Part shown: piece after piece, positions 22,080-34,420 of the stretch
Layout of the letters: each line of letters starts with the position of its first letter
Numbering within the stretch: the first letter of the stretch is position 1
Notes under the pieces: generated by a model
What the model saw: the letters and a program-made list of their open reading frames with translations, nothing else
Told to the model about the DNA's origin: nothing
Database searches by the model: none
Program-made: the position numbers and the translations under genes
Source: Piliocolobus tephrosceles
Taxonomy: Eukaryota > Chordata > Mammalia > Primates > Cercopithecidae
DNA: 64,000 nt
NCBI RefSeq assembly: GCF_002776525.5
Contig: NC_045441.1
Span: forward strand, 129,995,402 to 130,059,401
Reading direction: 5' to 3'

Positions 22080-22900
22080 ATTCCCTACACTTTCCTATAT
22101 ACTTGAAGTAGAAAGGAAAAGTGGGAAGGAAAGAGGGAAAGAGGGAAGATACTGAAGGAGGAGGATACTAAGTAAGTTAGCTAGCTCCTTCCAGAAATAA
22201 ACATACTAAAGCTGTCCTTACTTTGGTAACTGGGGTGGCCTTAAGTCTGCCTCTTAAAATCCCTGCACCCTGGAGGAAAGCCAGTCAGTGAATACACAAC
22301 ACTTGTAGTCATTTCCTATTTAGAAAAGAATCCTAGACCTATATAACTGCAAAGTTCTTCTAACAATTTAGTCCTTATTCAAAAACAAGAATCACGAGAC
22401 ATTATGAATATCTAACGGGAGGAAAGAAAAAGATCACAATGAACAAACAGAATAAACAGACAAGGAGAAAACTGAAATATTATTATTAAGAAAACATTTG
22501 AGAAGGGGTAAATAACAGAAGTAGTATTGATAAAGATCATAGTAGTGATATGTAATACAAAGAAATGTACCAGAAGGTAGAGAGGTTAAAAAAGAGAGAG
22601 CAAGAGAGAGAGAAAGAAATGGGTGATACAAGTAAAAAGTTGAAGAGATATAAAGAATACACTTGGGAAGTTCCAAACACATTTAATAACAGTTCTAAAT
22701 GAAGAAAATAGAAGAAATAAAGACGATGCTAAAAATAGTTGGAGTTAAAACACCAATGGTCTGAGTAAAAGGGCTCAGCGAGGCTAAGGCAGATGAGTTA
22801 AAAGACTAATATCTACATAAATCCTAGTTTACATAATTAAATTCCAGAAATTCAAAACAGAAAACTCTAAAAGCTTCCTATAACTAGAATTAATTCGGCA
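22080..22900. other. Mostly unassigned; purine-rich stretch, then HAL1/L1-like sequence
   Basis: GGAAAGAGGGAAAGAGGGAAG (split as GGAAAGAGGG, AAAGAGGGAAG) and AGAGAGAGCAAGAGAGAG make purine-rich patches at 22100-22165 and 22590-22620. From about 22700 the text (AAATTCCAGAAATTCAAAAC, CATCAGCAACATTAAAAGAC) looks like a HAL1/L1 ORF1 region. Confidence 0.4.
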
Positions 22901-22939
22901 TCAGATTTTTCATCAGCAACATTAAAAGACAATGAAGAC

Positions 22940-23150
22940 GGAAAGTAGATTACTTGTTGACTTAAAGTTGGGGGGTAGGTGAATTGGTGGGAACAGAGAA
23001 TGACTGCTAATAAATCCAGGGGTTTCGTTTTTGAGTGATAATATTCTACAATGGACTGCGGTGATGGCTATACAACTCTGTGAATATATTAAAAACCACT
23101 AAATTGCACATAGTATGATATATGAATTATGTCTCAATAAAACTGTTATT
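22940..23150 (+). repeat. 5'-truncated L1 3' end inserted in HAL1/L1-like sequence
   Basis: GGAAAGTAGATTACTTGTTG through GATGGCTATACAACTCTG to GTCTCAATAAAACTG is only the last 210 bp of an L1. The flanks AAAAGACAATG and AAAAGATAGTG look like a decayed TSD; the host sequence continues afterwards (GAATAATGTCTTCACTATC). Confidence 0.7.
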
Positions 23151-23797
23151 TTTTAAAAGATAGTGGAATAATGTCTTCACTATCTGGGCAAAAATGACTA
23201 TGAATCTGGAATTTTACATCCAGGCAAGCAATGAGGGCAAATGAAAACCTTTTTGGACATGTTAAGTTCTCAAAAAATTTACTTCAATAGGAATCATCCA
23301 TCTGAAAACACTTCTATCTTTTGACCTATCAATTAAACTCCTAGGAATTTTACCAATCTCTCACAAAATTGGAAAAAAAGAGTAGGCCTCTCGTCCCAGC
23401 ATTTATAAAGATAAAACAAATGATTCACCAGGTTAAAAAAAAATTAATTGATTTTTTAAGGCACTATTTTTACATATAACAAAACAAACACAAAACTGAC
23501 GTGAATAAGTTGGTCCAAAAACAATAAAAAATAATAGGAAATACACCCCACAAAAAGCCATGTTTCCAACTAGAAAGTTAAAGATAGTGATTGTGGCTAT
23601 CTGGTAAGCAAGGGGAGAGTAGAAACAAGATGGATATCAGAAAAGTTAGGCAAGATGCCAGGTTGTGAAGGGTCCTGAAAGCCATGGAAAATAGAGTTTT
23701 ATTTTTATTCTAAAACCAATGAGAATCTAAAGTTTCAAAAACAGGTACCTGTGACATAATCTGATTTATATTTTAATTACTAACAATTTACTTCTGA

Positions 23798-24200
23798 TAT
23801 GGTTTGGATCTGTGTCCTCATCCAATCTCATGTCAAACTGTAATCCCCAACGTTGGAGGTAGGGCCTGGTGGGAGGTGACTAGATCATGGGGGTGGATTC
23901 TTCATGAATGGTTTAGCACCATCTTCTTGATGCTGTCCTTTTGATAAGTGAGTTCTCAAAAGATCTGATTGTTTAAAAGTGTTTAACACCTTCCCCTACT
24001 CCTTGCTCCTGCCATGTAAGATGCACCTGCTCCTGCTTTGCCTTCCGTCATGACTGTAAGTTTCCTGAGGCCTCCCCAGAAGCTGAGCAGATGTCAGCAT
24101 TATGCTTCCTGTACAGCCAGTGAAACTGTGAGCCAATTAAATCTCTTTTCTTTATAAATTACCCAGCCTCAGGTATTCCTTTACAGCAATCAGGGAATAG
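23798..24200 (+). repeat. THE1 solo LTR (ERVL-MaLR)
   Basis: Starts TGATATGGTTTGGATCTGTG, has AATCCCCAACGTTGGAGGTA, GGGCCTGGTGGGAGGTGACT and CTTTCTTTATAAATTACCCAG-like text, and ends near CAGCAATCAGGGAATAG. Length and order fit a complete THE1 LTR. No internal part. Confidence 0.93.
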
Positions 24201-24204
24201 ATAA

Positions 24205-24325
24205 ATATACCATCCCATTTTATAGATAAGCATATTGTGGCACAAGTGTTAAATATACTGCTAAAGGCCACTCAGCTAGTAAATGATAGAGTCAGGATTT
24301 AATTCTAGACAATGTAACTCTAGAG
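24205..24325 (-). repeat. MIR SINE fragment
   Basis: ATCCCATTTTATAGATAAGC, GGCCACTCAGCTAGTAAATG and GAGTCAGGATTTAATTCTAG are antisense MIR core. Confidence 0.75.
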
Positions 24326-25278
24326 CAGTATATATTCTAGTACCTCTAATTATCACTTTAGTGGAGAACGGATTACGGCGGACCAAGAATGAATGCAGGA
24401 AGGAAGACTAGTTGAGACTATGGTTGTGTTAAGCAATCATAGTTAAGCAAGAGATGATTGCTTAGACCAAGGTGGAAAACAGTGGAGATAGGGCTACTGG
24501 ATTAGACATGGAGGAGGAGTGAGAAAAAACTAAGAATTAAGGCTGATTCTGAAATTTTGATGTGTGCAACGGGTGGACAGTGATGCCATGAGGGAGAGAA
24601 ATCAAGTATTATGTCACCAACAGGAGAGGCTGACTAAATAATCAAGAAGGCAGCTGGCTATGCAAGTGTAGAACCCTGGTGGAGAGATGAGGTTGAAGAT
24701 ATATTTGGGTGTCACTAGCATACTGGGAGGCAGACCTAGAAGGGAGTATAGGCTAAGAAGGCTCAGCTCTGGGTGTCATAAACATTTACAAGAGAAACCA
24801 AAAATGGCTGAAAAGAAAGAGACACTGAGGTAGAAGGAAAAAATATTAAGTGAAGAAAATTTATTAGATAAGAATAGGAACATATAATAGTGGATAGAAG
24901 ACATTAGGAAAGGTAGGAATTGTATATCTGTACGTACTTGGTTATTCCTATTTACAGACATTTATAGATGTAGTGGGGCTAGGAGATAATAGAGCATGTT
25001 TGTGGCTGAAGGGAATTCAACAGAGGGGAGAAAAATGATACGGAAGACAGAGATGCAGAAAAGATGAAATCTGAGTCACAAGTAGAGAAATCACTGTCAG
25101 GAGTGGTCTTTGATAACAAATGAAAGGAAGACAGAACAAGAGGACCAATGTAGACAAGTCTGTAGAATTGGTGGTGAAAAGATGACAAGAGCTGCATTTA
25201 ATTTCTGAGTAAAAGTTTGAAGTGAATTCCACAGATAGGAGTGGGAGCTGTGAGAGGTTTGCAATGAGTGGAGGAAAT

Positions 25279-25575
25279 GCATTTTTTTTTTTTTTTTTGG
25301 TTTCATTCTGTTGTCCAGGTCAGAGTGTAGTGGTGCGATCTTGGCTCACTGCAGACTCGTGCTTCCCGGGCTCAAATGATTCTCCTGCCTCAGTCTCCCA
25401 AGTAGCTGGAATTACAGGCATGTGCCACCACACCCAGCTAATTTTTGTATTTTTGGCAGAAACGGGGTTTCACCATGTTGGCCAGCCTGGTCTTGAACTC
25501 CTGGCCTCAAGGGATCCACCCACCTTGGCCTCCCAAAGTGCTGGGATTACACACGTGAGTCACTGTGCCGAGCCA
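25279..25575 (-). repeat. AluS-type, 3' end trimmed
   Basis: T15 run then GGTTTCATTCTGTTGTCCAG, i.e. the usual GAGACGGAGTCTC is missing. Ends GTGCCGAGCC. TSD AAATGCATT at 25270-25278 and 25578-25586. Confidence 0.93.
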
Positions 25576-26599
25576 GCAAATGCATTCTTAATTCGGAAAG
25601 TGAAGAAGCAGCTGCACTGCCAGACATTGATGATGCCCTGTTGAGGACTCTGGTATACATTTAAAACACTACATTCAACTGCCTAAGTGCAAGCAGGTAG
25701 TGGGCATTTTGTCAGGCCCATATAATGAAAACAGAAGAATTAGAGAGTCAAAGGTATTAGTAATTTTTACAGTCATTTCATAATAGTATCTTGACCCTGA
25801 ATTATGTGGGTTGTGATGAAACAGTTTCACTTGAGAATAGTAAAACTGTAATCAGGAGCCAGACAAGTGTCTACATAGATAGAACCCTTTCAAGGTTTAA
25901 GGAAAAGGCTGATGATTTAGGAGTTTGTTGATCATAGTTCCACAATTCCTTTGGCCTGGTAGAAGGTGAGAAACAGAAATAGAGAAGTGATATTCATGAA
26001 ATCAATAAGCAGAAACTATTCTAACTTAAGAGTTTAACTTAGAAATCATCTAAAATAATCTAAAACTGAGTAAGAGGATCAAACATTTTTTTTTCTGGCT
26101 AATTAAGAGCAGATTAAACCCTAAAGTTTCAGGAATGGCAGGGGAGAGGAGTGGAAACAGTATCATGAATAACTGTCTATAACATCAAACTGTCCACAAA
26201 GTCATTCACTAAATTTACTTAACATTTACAAATTCAACAATTGCTCACAATTACTATTCAAATGGGTTTTCAATGAAACAGATCAAATTTCTGTCACACA
26301 GAACTGAACTGAATTTCAGAATTTGGAGCAGGATTTAAATTGAAGGGAAATATGTGAAACAACAGATGCAGTACAGGTTCAGGACTTTTAACTGTAAATA
26401 TTTTTATGCACCATAACAACATACATATCATGTTTCCTGCATTTTGGTACAACTCCTGGTCATAACTTTCTCTCACTGTAGCCTGCTTTCCCAAGTTACT
26501 CTCAGTTGTCCAAAACCCTGGGACACCATTCCATAGCACCACATCCTATCATTCCAAAATTAAAAGTCTGTGGGAAACATTGCCACAAACAAACAAACT

Positions 26600-26725
26600 G
26601 ACGCATGACAGCCTGTTAGGACTGTGAGCTCTGTGAATTTGGAACCTACCCCCCTTGATCAGTTTTACTCCTAGCACCTAAGTATACTACCTAGCATGAA
26701 GCAGGTAGTTTATAAGTGCTGGCTA
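26600..26725 (+). repeat. L2 3' end
   Basis: GTTAGGACTGTGAGCTCTGTG, CCTAGCACCTAAGTATACTA and GTAGTTTATAAGTGCTGG match the L2 terminus pattern. Confidence 0.6.
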
Positions 26726-27295
26726 TAAAAAATATTAAAAATTCTGTATTCTGGGTAAGCTTAGAGGAGACTGATGAAATCACATTCAAGAAGGCTCACC
26801 TGAGGCTAGAGAAATAATAGTTAAGATCAGAGAGCAGTAGCCACTTTAGTCAAGATGTTATATTTTTGTTCTTTCTCAACTGGGGTTCCATGACAGACTG
26901 AAGTCTTAATGACCTAAGGCATGACCTAGTGTAAGTAATGAATTATCTTCTCTCCATGCATCTAGGATGGTACTTATAAGACTCTCAGAGAGTTAAGATG
27001 TATGCTTGCTAGTTTTATGTACTTTTTAGTAAACCCTGAAATAAAGAACAGTATTTTTCAGAAAGCACTTTATAAGAGAGTGTTTTAAGGATATAACGTT
27101 ATGAAACACTCAATAAAAAAAAAAAAATCACCTATTTCATTTGTTTTATGTGATTTGTCCCTTCTGAAAAAAATAGTTTTCAAAGATTTTGCAACTTCTC
27201 CATAATACAAGATTGTTCCAGCTTTCAATTCCATTTTCCCTGTGTCATATACTCCAATAATAAGTAGGTGATAAAAAATATTATGCAATCACATT
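26726..27295. other. Non-repetitive intron sequence
   Basis: No gene, RNA or repeat recognised apart from a 15-nt A run at 27115-27127. Confidence 0.45.
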
Positions 27296-27299
27296 GTAC

Positions 27300-27440
27300 C
27301 AACCTTATACAGTGCCTACCTTGTGCCAGGTTCCATGAAGCTGGGATTATTATTACCCCTATTTTACAGATGAGGAAACAGGGAGGTTAAAAAAAACTTG
27401 GCCCAAGTCAGACAGCTAAGTAAGTGGTAGAATTGCTCAT
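27300..27440 (-). repeat. MIR SINE
   Basis: GCCTACCTTGTGCCAGGTTC, CCCCTATTTTACAGATGAGG, GGCCCAAGTCAGACAGCTAA and GTGGTAGAATTG: a well-kept antisense MIR. Confidence 0.85.
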
Positions 27441-27599
27441 ATATTGCATGGCCTATGTCTGCATAAGAAGTAGAAGAAATATTCCATCATTAGGTACTCT
27501 AATCAAGAGAAGCTGACACTTTATACATGCCGTGGCATGAAGGCAGGTTAGAACTTTTAGATAATTCAAATTTAGGTAAAAGTGGATCAATGTAGATTC

Positions 27600-27950
27600 A
27601 TTTCTTCAGTCAACAAACATTTAATGAATGCCAGGGTTCTAGGCAATGAAGACAGTGTAATTCACGTCCCTAACCTCATACAGTATACATTCCAGTTGAG
27701 GGAAGATAAGCACTAAAAAAAAAAAAAAGAATATGTCAGATGGTCATAAAAAGTTACAGAGAAAAATAGAGATTGTGAGCAGGATGGGGGTGGGTGGCTA
27801 TTCATTTTGTAGTATGGTAAAACTTGAAGGTCTCATTGATAAGATGATACATGAACAGAGTTAGGAAGGAAGTGAAACAAGTTCAGCACGTAGGTATGTA
27901 AGAGAAAACTAGTTCAAACAGAAGGGAAATAAATGCAAAAAGCACCAAAG
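27600..27950 (+). repeat. Ancient unresolved element fragment
   Basis: CAACAAACATTTAATGAATG, CCAGGGTTCTAGGCAATGAA, TACAGAGAAAAATAGAG and AAATGCAAAAAGCAC fit a common non-coding mammalian repeat also seen at 51930-52060 and 52500-52830. Family not resolved. Confidence 0.45.
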
Positions 27951-27989
27951 TAGAAGCACAATTGGTATGTGCAACAGACATCGCATTAA

Positions 27990-28400
27990 TGACCCCCAAT
28001 TAATGGCTTCTTTGTAGGCACATCTTTTACCCGTAACGCTGCAATCCCCTTTCCACTCTGACCCTGGGCTTCTCCTTGTTCTTGTGACATCTTGCAATGC
28101 AGTATTAGCAAACATGACCCAAAGAGAGTCTTAAAATGCAAGTATGCAAGTCTTGTCCTCTTGTACAATTGAACTTGCTCACTCTCTCACCTGTGCCTTT
28201 CTATGAGAACACGCCTGGACTAGTCTACTAGAACCAAGTTGTACGCTCAAGACCGTCCTAGACTAGCCATCTACCTAAAACCACCACTGGTCACAGACAC
28301 GAATGAGCACAGCCAAAGTTAGCACAGCGCAGAATAGAGCATGCTCACTGACCCTAGCAGTGGTTGTTTTAAGCACTATGCTTTGGAGTGGCTTTTATAC
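27990..28400 (+). repeat. LTR-like fragment, probably MaLR-related
   Basis: CCCCAATTAATGGCTTCTTT, GAGAACACGCCTGGACTAG, AGTGGTTGTTTTAAGCAC and TATGCTTTGGAGTGG recall the 3' part of MLT/MER LTRs. A following L1 starts about 28400. Assignment is weak. Confidence 0.35.
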
Positions 28401-28945
28401 AAAAGAAAATTAATACATTCTGTTAGAGAAACAGTAGTCCACAACAGGAGAAGACACAACAACTCGTGAATGTTCATAACAGCATTATTCACAATAGCCA
28501 AAAAGTTAAAACAGTCCAAACACTCATCAGCTGATGAATAAATTAAATGTCGCATATCCATTCAGTGGAATTTTATTTGGTAATAAAAAGAAACAAAATG
28601 CTGATACATTCTATAACATGACCAAACCTTGGAAACATCACACTAAGTAAAAGAAGCAGTCACTAAAGACCACACAGTGTATGATTCCATGTATATAAAA
28701 TGGTCCAGAATAGAAAAATCCACAGAGACAGAAATTAGATTGTTTAGAAATGGGGGGAATATAAGGATTGGGGGAGAAAGGCTATGGGTGTGGGGTTTCT
28801 TTTAGGGCTAATGAAAACATTCTAAAATTAAATTTGGTAATGGTTGTTGTGCACACTGAATACACTAAAACTTCTGCACTGTACACTTTATATGAGTGAT
28901 TTTTATGGTAGGTGAACTCAATCTCAATGAAGTTACTTTTGAAAA
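28400..28945 (+). repeat. L1M-type 3' end
   Basis: AGCATTATTCACAATAGCC, CATCAGCTGATGAATAAAT, TGATTCCATGTATATAAAATG and AACTCAATCTCAATGAAG are consecutive L1 3' landmarks. Confidence 0.85.
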
Positions 28946-28964
28946 AAAGGAAACAATATGATCA

Positions 28965-29400
28965 ATTATATTTTTAAAGTATTACTCCGACTGCTATACT
29001 TGGCTATACTAGTGTAAATGCCAAGAAACTAGATGGGAAATGATGGCCAAGTGAAAGACGATGGTGGCTTTTATCAGCCTGATAGTGGAAGAGATGGTAA
29101 GATGTGTCAGATGCTAAATATATTATAAAGGTACAGTCAGTAGGATTTGCTGGTAAACAGATGTGAGGTATCATAAAAGGGAGTCATCCTTGACTCTACA
29201 GTTTATAACCTAAGTCAAAGGATGTAAGAGCCAAAAATCAAAAAGAATGAAGAAGGATCATTGAAGTTGAGAGGACAAGGCATAGGATGCAGAATTAAAA
29301 AATTATATTTTAAATATCCTGGGAGGTGGATTAAACAATCAGAGTGGAAATGTAAAACAGGAGCTGGATATACAAATCTGGAATCAAGTAAAAGATGTGG
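28965..29400 (+). repeat. Ancient unresolved element fragment
   Basis: GTATTACTCCGACTGCTATA, GATGGCCAAGTGAAAGACG, GGGAGTCATCCTTGACTCTA and GGAGCTGGATATACAAATCTG resemble the same old repeat as 23570-26170. Confidence 0.4.
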
Positions 29401-29451
29401 CTGAAGATAAAAGTTTGGAAGTTGACAGAAATAACATGTCTTTCACATGTT

Positions 29452-29743
29452 TTTTTTTTTTCAGACGGAGTCTCGCTCGGTCGCCCAGGCTGGAGTGCAG
29501 TGGCCAGATCTCAGCTCACTGCAAGCTCCGCCTCCCGGGTTTACGTCATTCTCCTGCCTCAGCCTCCCGAGTAGCTGGGACTACAGGTGCCCACCACCTC
29601 GCCCGGCTAGTTTTTTGTATTTTTTAGTAGAGACGGGGTTTCACCGTGTTAGCCAGGATGGTCTCGATCTCCTCACCTCGTGATCCACCCGTCTCGGCCT
29701 CCCAAAGTGCTGGGATTACAGGCTTGAGCCACCGCGCCCGGCC
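29452..29743 (-). repeat. AluYR-type (Old World monkey) insertion
   Basis: Antisense copy with GGCCAGATCTCAGCTCACTG, AAGCTCCGCCTCCCGGGTTT and GGCTTGAGCCACCGCGCCCG, i.e. CAAGC signature on the sense side. TSD TCTTTCACATGTT at 29439-29451 and 29745-29757. Confidence 0.95.
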
Positions 29744-29850
29744 CTCTTTCACATGTTCTAAGAGACACCTTCCTCCCATCCTGTTCTTAACATCTTTGAA
29801 TTCAGATTCTACCATACAATTTAGGACATCTTAAAAAATCACTGTTTTCT

Positions 29851-30158
29851 GGCTAGGCGCGGTGACTCACGCCTGCAATCCCGTCACTTTGGGAGGCCAA
29901 GGCAGGCAGATCACTTGAGGTCAGGAGTTCGAGACCTACCTGGCCAACATGGCAAAATCCTCTCTCTATTAAAAATACAAAAATTAGTCAGGCATGGTGG
30001 CAGGCGCCTGTAATTCCAGTTACTTAGGAGGCTGAGGCATGAGAATCGCTTATACCTGGAAGACAGAGGTTGCAGTGAGCTGAAATCATGCCACTGCACC
30101 CCAGTCTGGGCAGCAGAGTGAGACTCTGTCTCAAACAAAAAAAGAAAGAAAAAAGAAA
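29851..30158 (+). repeat. AluS-type
   Basis: Starts GGCTAGGCGCGGTGACTCAC; tail AAAGAAAGAAAAAAG. Flanks AAAAAATCACTG and AAAAAATCATTG are a one-mismatch TSD. Confidence 0.93.
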
Positions 30159-30383
30159 AAAAAAATCATTGTTGTCCAGATGGCAGGGATGATATACACA
30201 GTAGTTGTCTGCACATGTACAACTTAATCAAGGCTATTCATGCTGTTGTCATTCAACTAAGTTATCTGCATTGTTGGTATTACAAATGTTGGAATTAACT
30301 GCCACTTTAAAATACCTTCGGAAAGATTACAAAATGATTCTGCACTAAAACAAAATTCAAGTATACATAATAAAGTTATTAAG

Positions 30384-30482
30384 TATATAAATAAAAGAGA
30401 AAGTCATGACTTTTAACACAAGGAAGTAACTTTCATATATAAATAAAAGAGAAAGTCATGACTTTTAACACAAGGAAGTAAC
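30384..30482. repeat. Perfect tandem duplication, 52-bp period
   Basis: A 47-bp segment beginning TATATAAATAAAAGAGAAAG and ending AAGGAAGTAAC at 30384-30430 is repeated without a mismatch at 30436-30482. The two are separated by TTTCA. Identity implies a recent event. Confidence 0.97.
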
Positions 30483-30896
30483 ATTTCATTGAAACTTGGT
30501 ATATTTGATAGATCCCATTTAAACAGGGTCAACCAAAAAAGAAAAGAAAGAAAGAGGATAAAAGAGGACAAGGGGGAAGGGAATGAAAGAGTAATCATCA
30601 TTGCATGTAAATCACATCTGAACATGGAAGGTAGTGGTGAACATGTGAATAGAGAGAAAAGAGAAATAATCAAAGGCTTTTTTCTTGTCATGAGAGTGCA
30701 GGAGAAAATACAAGGTGCAGAGCACTTAGATGACATTCCCTAACAGAAATTACAAACCTGTCACAGGGGAAACATATGATAGTGATGGAGAACTTCAGCT
30801 ATTGTGACATCTGTTGAAAGTCTTACTCTGATTATTTTTATGAAAAAATGAAGCTAATAATTCCTTACATGTAAAATATACACACTTATTTTAGAC

Positions 30897-31889
<993 letters not shown>

Positions 31890-31905
31890 AAGAGTAACTC
31901 AGTCT

Positions 31906-32217
31906 GGCCGGGCGCGGTGGCTCATGCCTGTAATTCCAACACTTTGAGAGGCTGAGGTGGGCAGATCACAAGGTCAGGAGATCAAGACTATCCTGGCTAA
32001 CATGGTGAAATCTCGTCTCTACTAAAAATACCAGAAAAAAAAAAAAAATTGGTGGGCGCGGTGACACACGCCTGTAGTCCCAGGTACTCGGAAGGCTGAC
32101 GCGGGAGAATGGCGTGAACCCTGGAAGCGGAGCTTGCAGCGAGCCAAGATTGTGCCACTACTCCAGCCTGAGGGACAGAGCGAGACTCTGTCTCACATAC
32201 AAAAAAATAAAAATAAA
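31906..32217 (+). repeat. AluY/S-type with perfect 16-bp TSD
   Basis: Starts GGCCGGGCGCGGTGGCTCAT; middle A-rich linker is expanded (14 A). TSD AAGAGTAACTCAGTCT at 31890-31905 and 32218-32233. Confidence 0.96.
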
Positions 32218-32669
32218 AGAGTAACTCAGTCTTTGCCCCCAAATATTTGTAACTGGTCTAAACCTGGTGGAAAAGGGTAATCAGTTTACAGGGATTTCTG
32301 TCTGGACACTATGGCCAGAGACAGAATTATAGTAAATTCTGGCAACCACAGGGACACAGGCTACACACATACACAAATTGAGAAGAAGTACTTATATTCT
32401 CTAAAGCAAGGACTGCCTAGGCTCACTTAGTAGAACTAGAAATTAATGGATTTTTATACTCAATATTAACTTTCTCCAGAAGAAACTCACTTAGGTATTG
32501 AGGAAACCTACTCTAACTTTCAATATTGGTAATTTTTAACCTTTATTAACCTTTAGACACCTAAAAAAAACCAAGAGCATAAAAAACAGACATGCAATTG
32601 AGTGAGGAGATAAACTAAGGCATCAGAATTATTTTGAAGCCAAAAAAGTATAAGGATTCTTAAATTGCA

Positions 32670-32850
32670 GAGCTGTGCTGTCCAATCTAGTAGTCATTAG
32701 ACATGTATGGCTATTTAATTTTATAGAAACTAACATTAAATAAAATATAAAATTTAGTTTCTCTGTCTCATAGGCCATATTCCCAGCCACATGCAGCTAC
32801 TGGCTAATATACTGAAGAGCACAGAAAATTATATTGTATCTAGTCCTATT
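32670..32850. repeat. hAT-type MITE (MER-family) fragment
   Basis: GCTGTGCTGTCCAATCTAGT, ATGTATGGCTATTTAATTTT and AGCCACATGCAGCTACTGGC form the arms of a hAT MITE with a palindromic core. Exact family not fixed. Confidence 0.5.
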
Positions 32851-32900
32851 ATGGATGAGCTGCACTCATTAAACAAAACAAAAATAATAAATTGCACAGA

Positions 32901-33186
32901 GGTCAGGCACGGTGGCTCATGCCTGTAATCCTAGCACTTTGGGAGGCTGCGGAGGGTGGATCACTTGAGGTCACGAGTTCGAGACTAGCCTGACCAGCAT
33001 GGTGAATCCTGTCTCTACTAAAAGTACAAAATTAGCCAGTCATGGTGGCACATGCCTGTAGTCCCAGCTACTTGGGAGGCTGAAGCAGGAGAATCATTTG
33101 AACCTGGAAGGCGGAGGCTGCAGTGAGCCGAGATTGCACCACTGCACTCTAGCCTGGGCAACAAGAGTGAAACTCCATCTCAAAAT
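32901..33186 (+). repeat. AluS-type
   Basis: GGTCAGGCACGGTGGCTCAT start, (AAAT)n tail. TSD AATAAATTGCACAGA / AATAAATTGCATAGA at 32886-32900 and 33187-33201. Confidence 0.94.
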
Positions 33187-33528
33187 AAATAAATTGCATA
33201 GAACAAGCTTGAAATTTAAAATCTTTGTTGAAATAAACCTATAAGAGGAGTTAACTAGCAAAATGGACAAAGCTAAAATCCAAATGGTGCTTTAACAAAA
33301 AGTAAAAAAGAAATAAAAAATATGAAGTAAAATGAAAGCTAAAATTATGAGAGTAAAGTTAATATCACAGAATACAGATTAAATTATCCTACATACATCT
33401 AAGAGAAATTTTATGAGAATTAAAAAAAAAGAAGAAATAACAAATAAAATTTAAGAATTTCTCCTTGAGCCAAAAGGCAAACAAGTCTTCAGAACCAAAG
33501 TTCCTTTTTCAACAAAGAAAGAATAAGA

Positions 33529-33793
33529 GCTGGGCATGGTGGCTTAGGCCTATAAGCCCAGCACTTTGGGAGGTTGAGGCGGGAGGACTGCTTGCGCTCA
33601 GGAGCTTGAGACCAACCTGGGCAACATAGCGAGACTTCACCTCTACCAAAAAAAAAAAAAAAATTAGCCAGGTATGGTGGCATGTGTCTGTAGTCCCAGC
33701 TATTCAGGAGGCCAAAGAGGGAGAATCACTTGAGCCCAGGAAGTGGAGGCTGCAGGGAGCCATGATTGTACTACTGCACTCCAGCCTGGGTGC
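33529..33793 (+). repeat. AluJ-like without tail
   Basis: GCTGGGCATGGTGGCTTAGG start; ends CAGCCTGGGTGCTTGGAGAG, lacking the poly(A) tail. Confidence 0.9.
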
Positions 33794-34116
33794 TTGGAGA
33801 GATACAAAATTAAACAAATCTTGGTAAATTAAACTCAAAAGGAAACAAGAAAGTACTAATAAAATTCTAAGGAATAAAAAACAAGAATCAGATTGTTGTA
33901 TACTAGAAAATAAGAGAACAGTATCTTCAAAATTCTAAGATATATATAAAATATCGTATCAACACTACTACTTCTGGCATGATGAAATGAGTACGTTGAT
34001 AAATCCTCTCCCCCAAAAGCAACTATAAAGCTGAACAAAACCGTCAAAACAACCATTTCAGTGCTCTGGAATTCAGCCAAAGGCTGAATCTGAGTAAGAA
34101 CATCACAGTCTGTGGC

Positions 34117-34420
34117 TTTTTCTTTCTTTTTTTTTGGAGATGGAGTTCTGCTCTTGTCGACCAGGCTGGAGTGCAATGGTACGATCTCAGCTAACTGCAA
34201 CCTCCGCCTCCCAGGTTCCAGCGATTCTCCTGTCTCAGCCTCCCAGGTAGCTGGGATTACAGGCATGCGCCACCATGCCTGGCTAATTTTTGTATCTTTA
34301 GTACAGACAGGGTTTCCTCATGTTGGCCAGGCTGGTCTCGAACTCCCGACCTCAGGTGATCCACCCACCTTGGACTCTGAAAGTGTTGAAATAAGAGGTG
34401 TGAGCCACCATGCCCAGCCA
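34117..34420 (-). repeat. AluS-type nested in L1
   Basis: Antisense, from TTTTTTTTGGAGATGGAGTT to CACCATGCCCAGCC. TSD TCTGTGGC at 34109-34116 and 34421-34428. Confidence 0.94.

Larger units (their letters stand above)
23570..26170 (+). repeat. Ancient unresolved interspersed element, broken by THE1, MIR and Alu
   Basis: GGTTGTGAAGGGTCCTGAAAG then CCATGG, GAGAATCTAAAGTTTC, ATAATCTGATTTATATTTT, AGAGATGATTGCTTAGACC and GGTGTCACTAGCATACTGG resemble a long, common, non-coding mammalian repeat whose family name I cannot fix. Similar text recurs at 27600-27950, 28965-29400 and 46590-47260. Confidence 0.4.

Noticed and set aside
23798..24200. Possible intact endogenous retrovirus between the two THE1 LTRs (23798 and 35804)
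   Set aside because: The two LTRs are 12 kb apart, differ in sequence and have L1, Alu, RPL39 and unique DNA between them. They are independent solo LTRs with no retroviral genes.
25222..25644. 140-codon plus-strand open frame
   Set aside because: Its central part is the translated antisense Alu at 25279-25575 (phrases such as SPASVSQVAGITG). No splice or promoter context.
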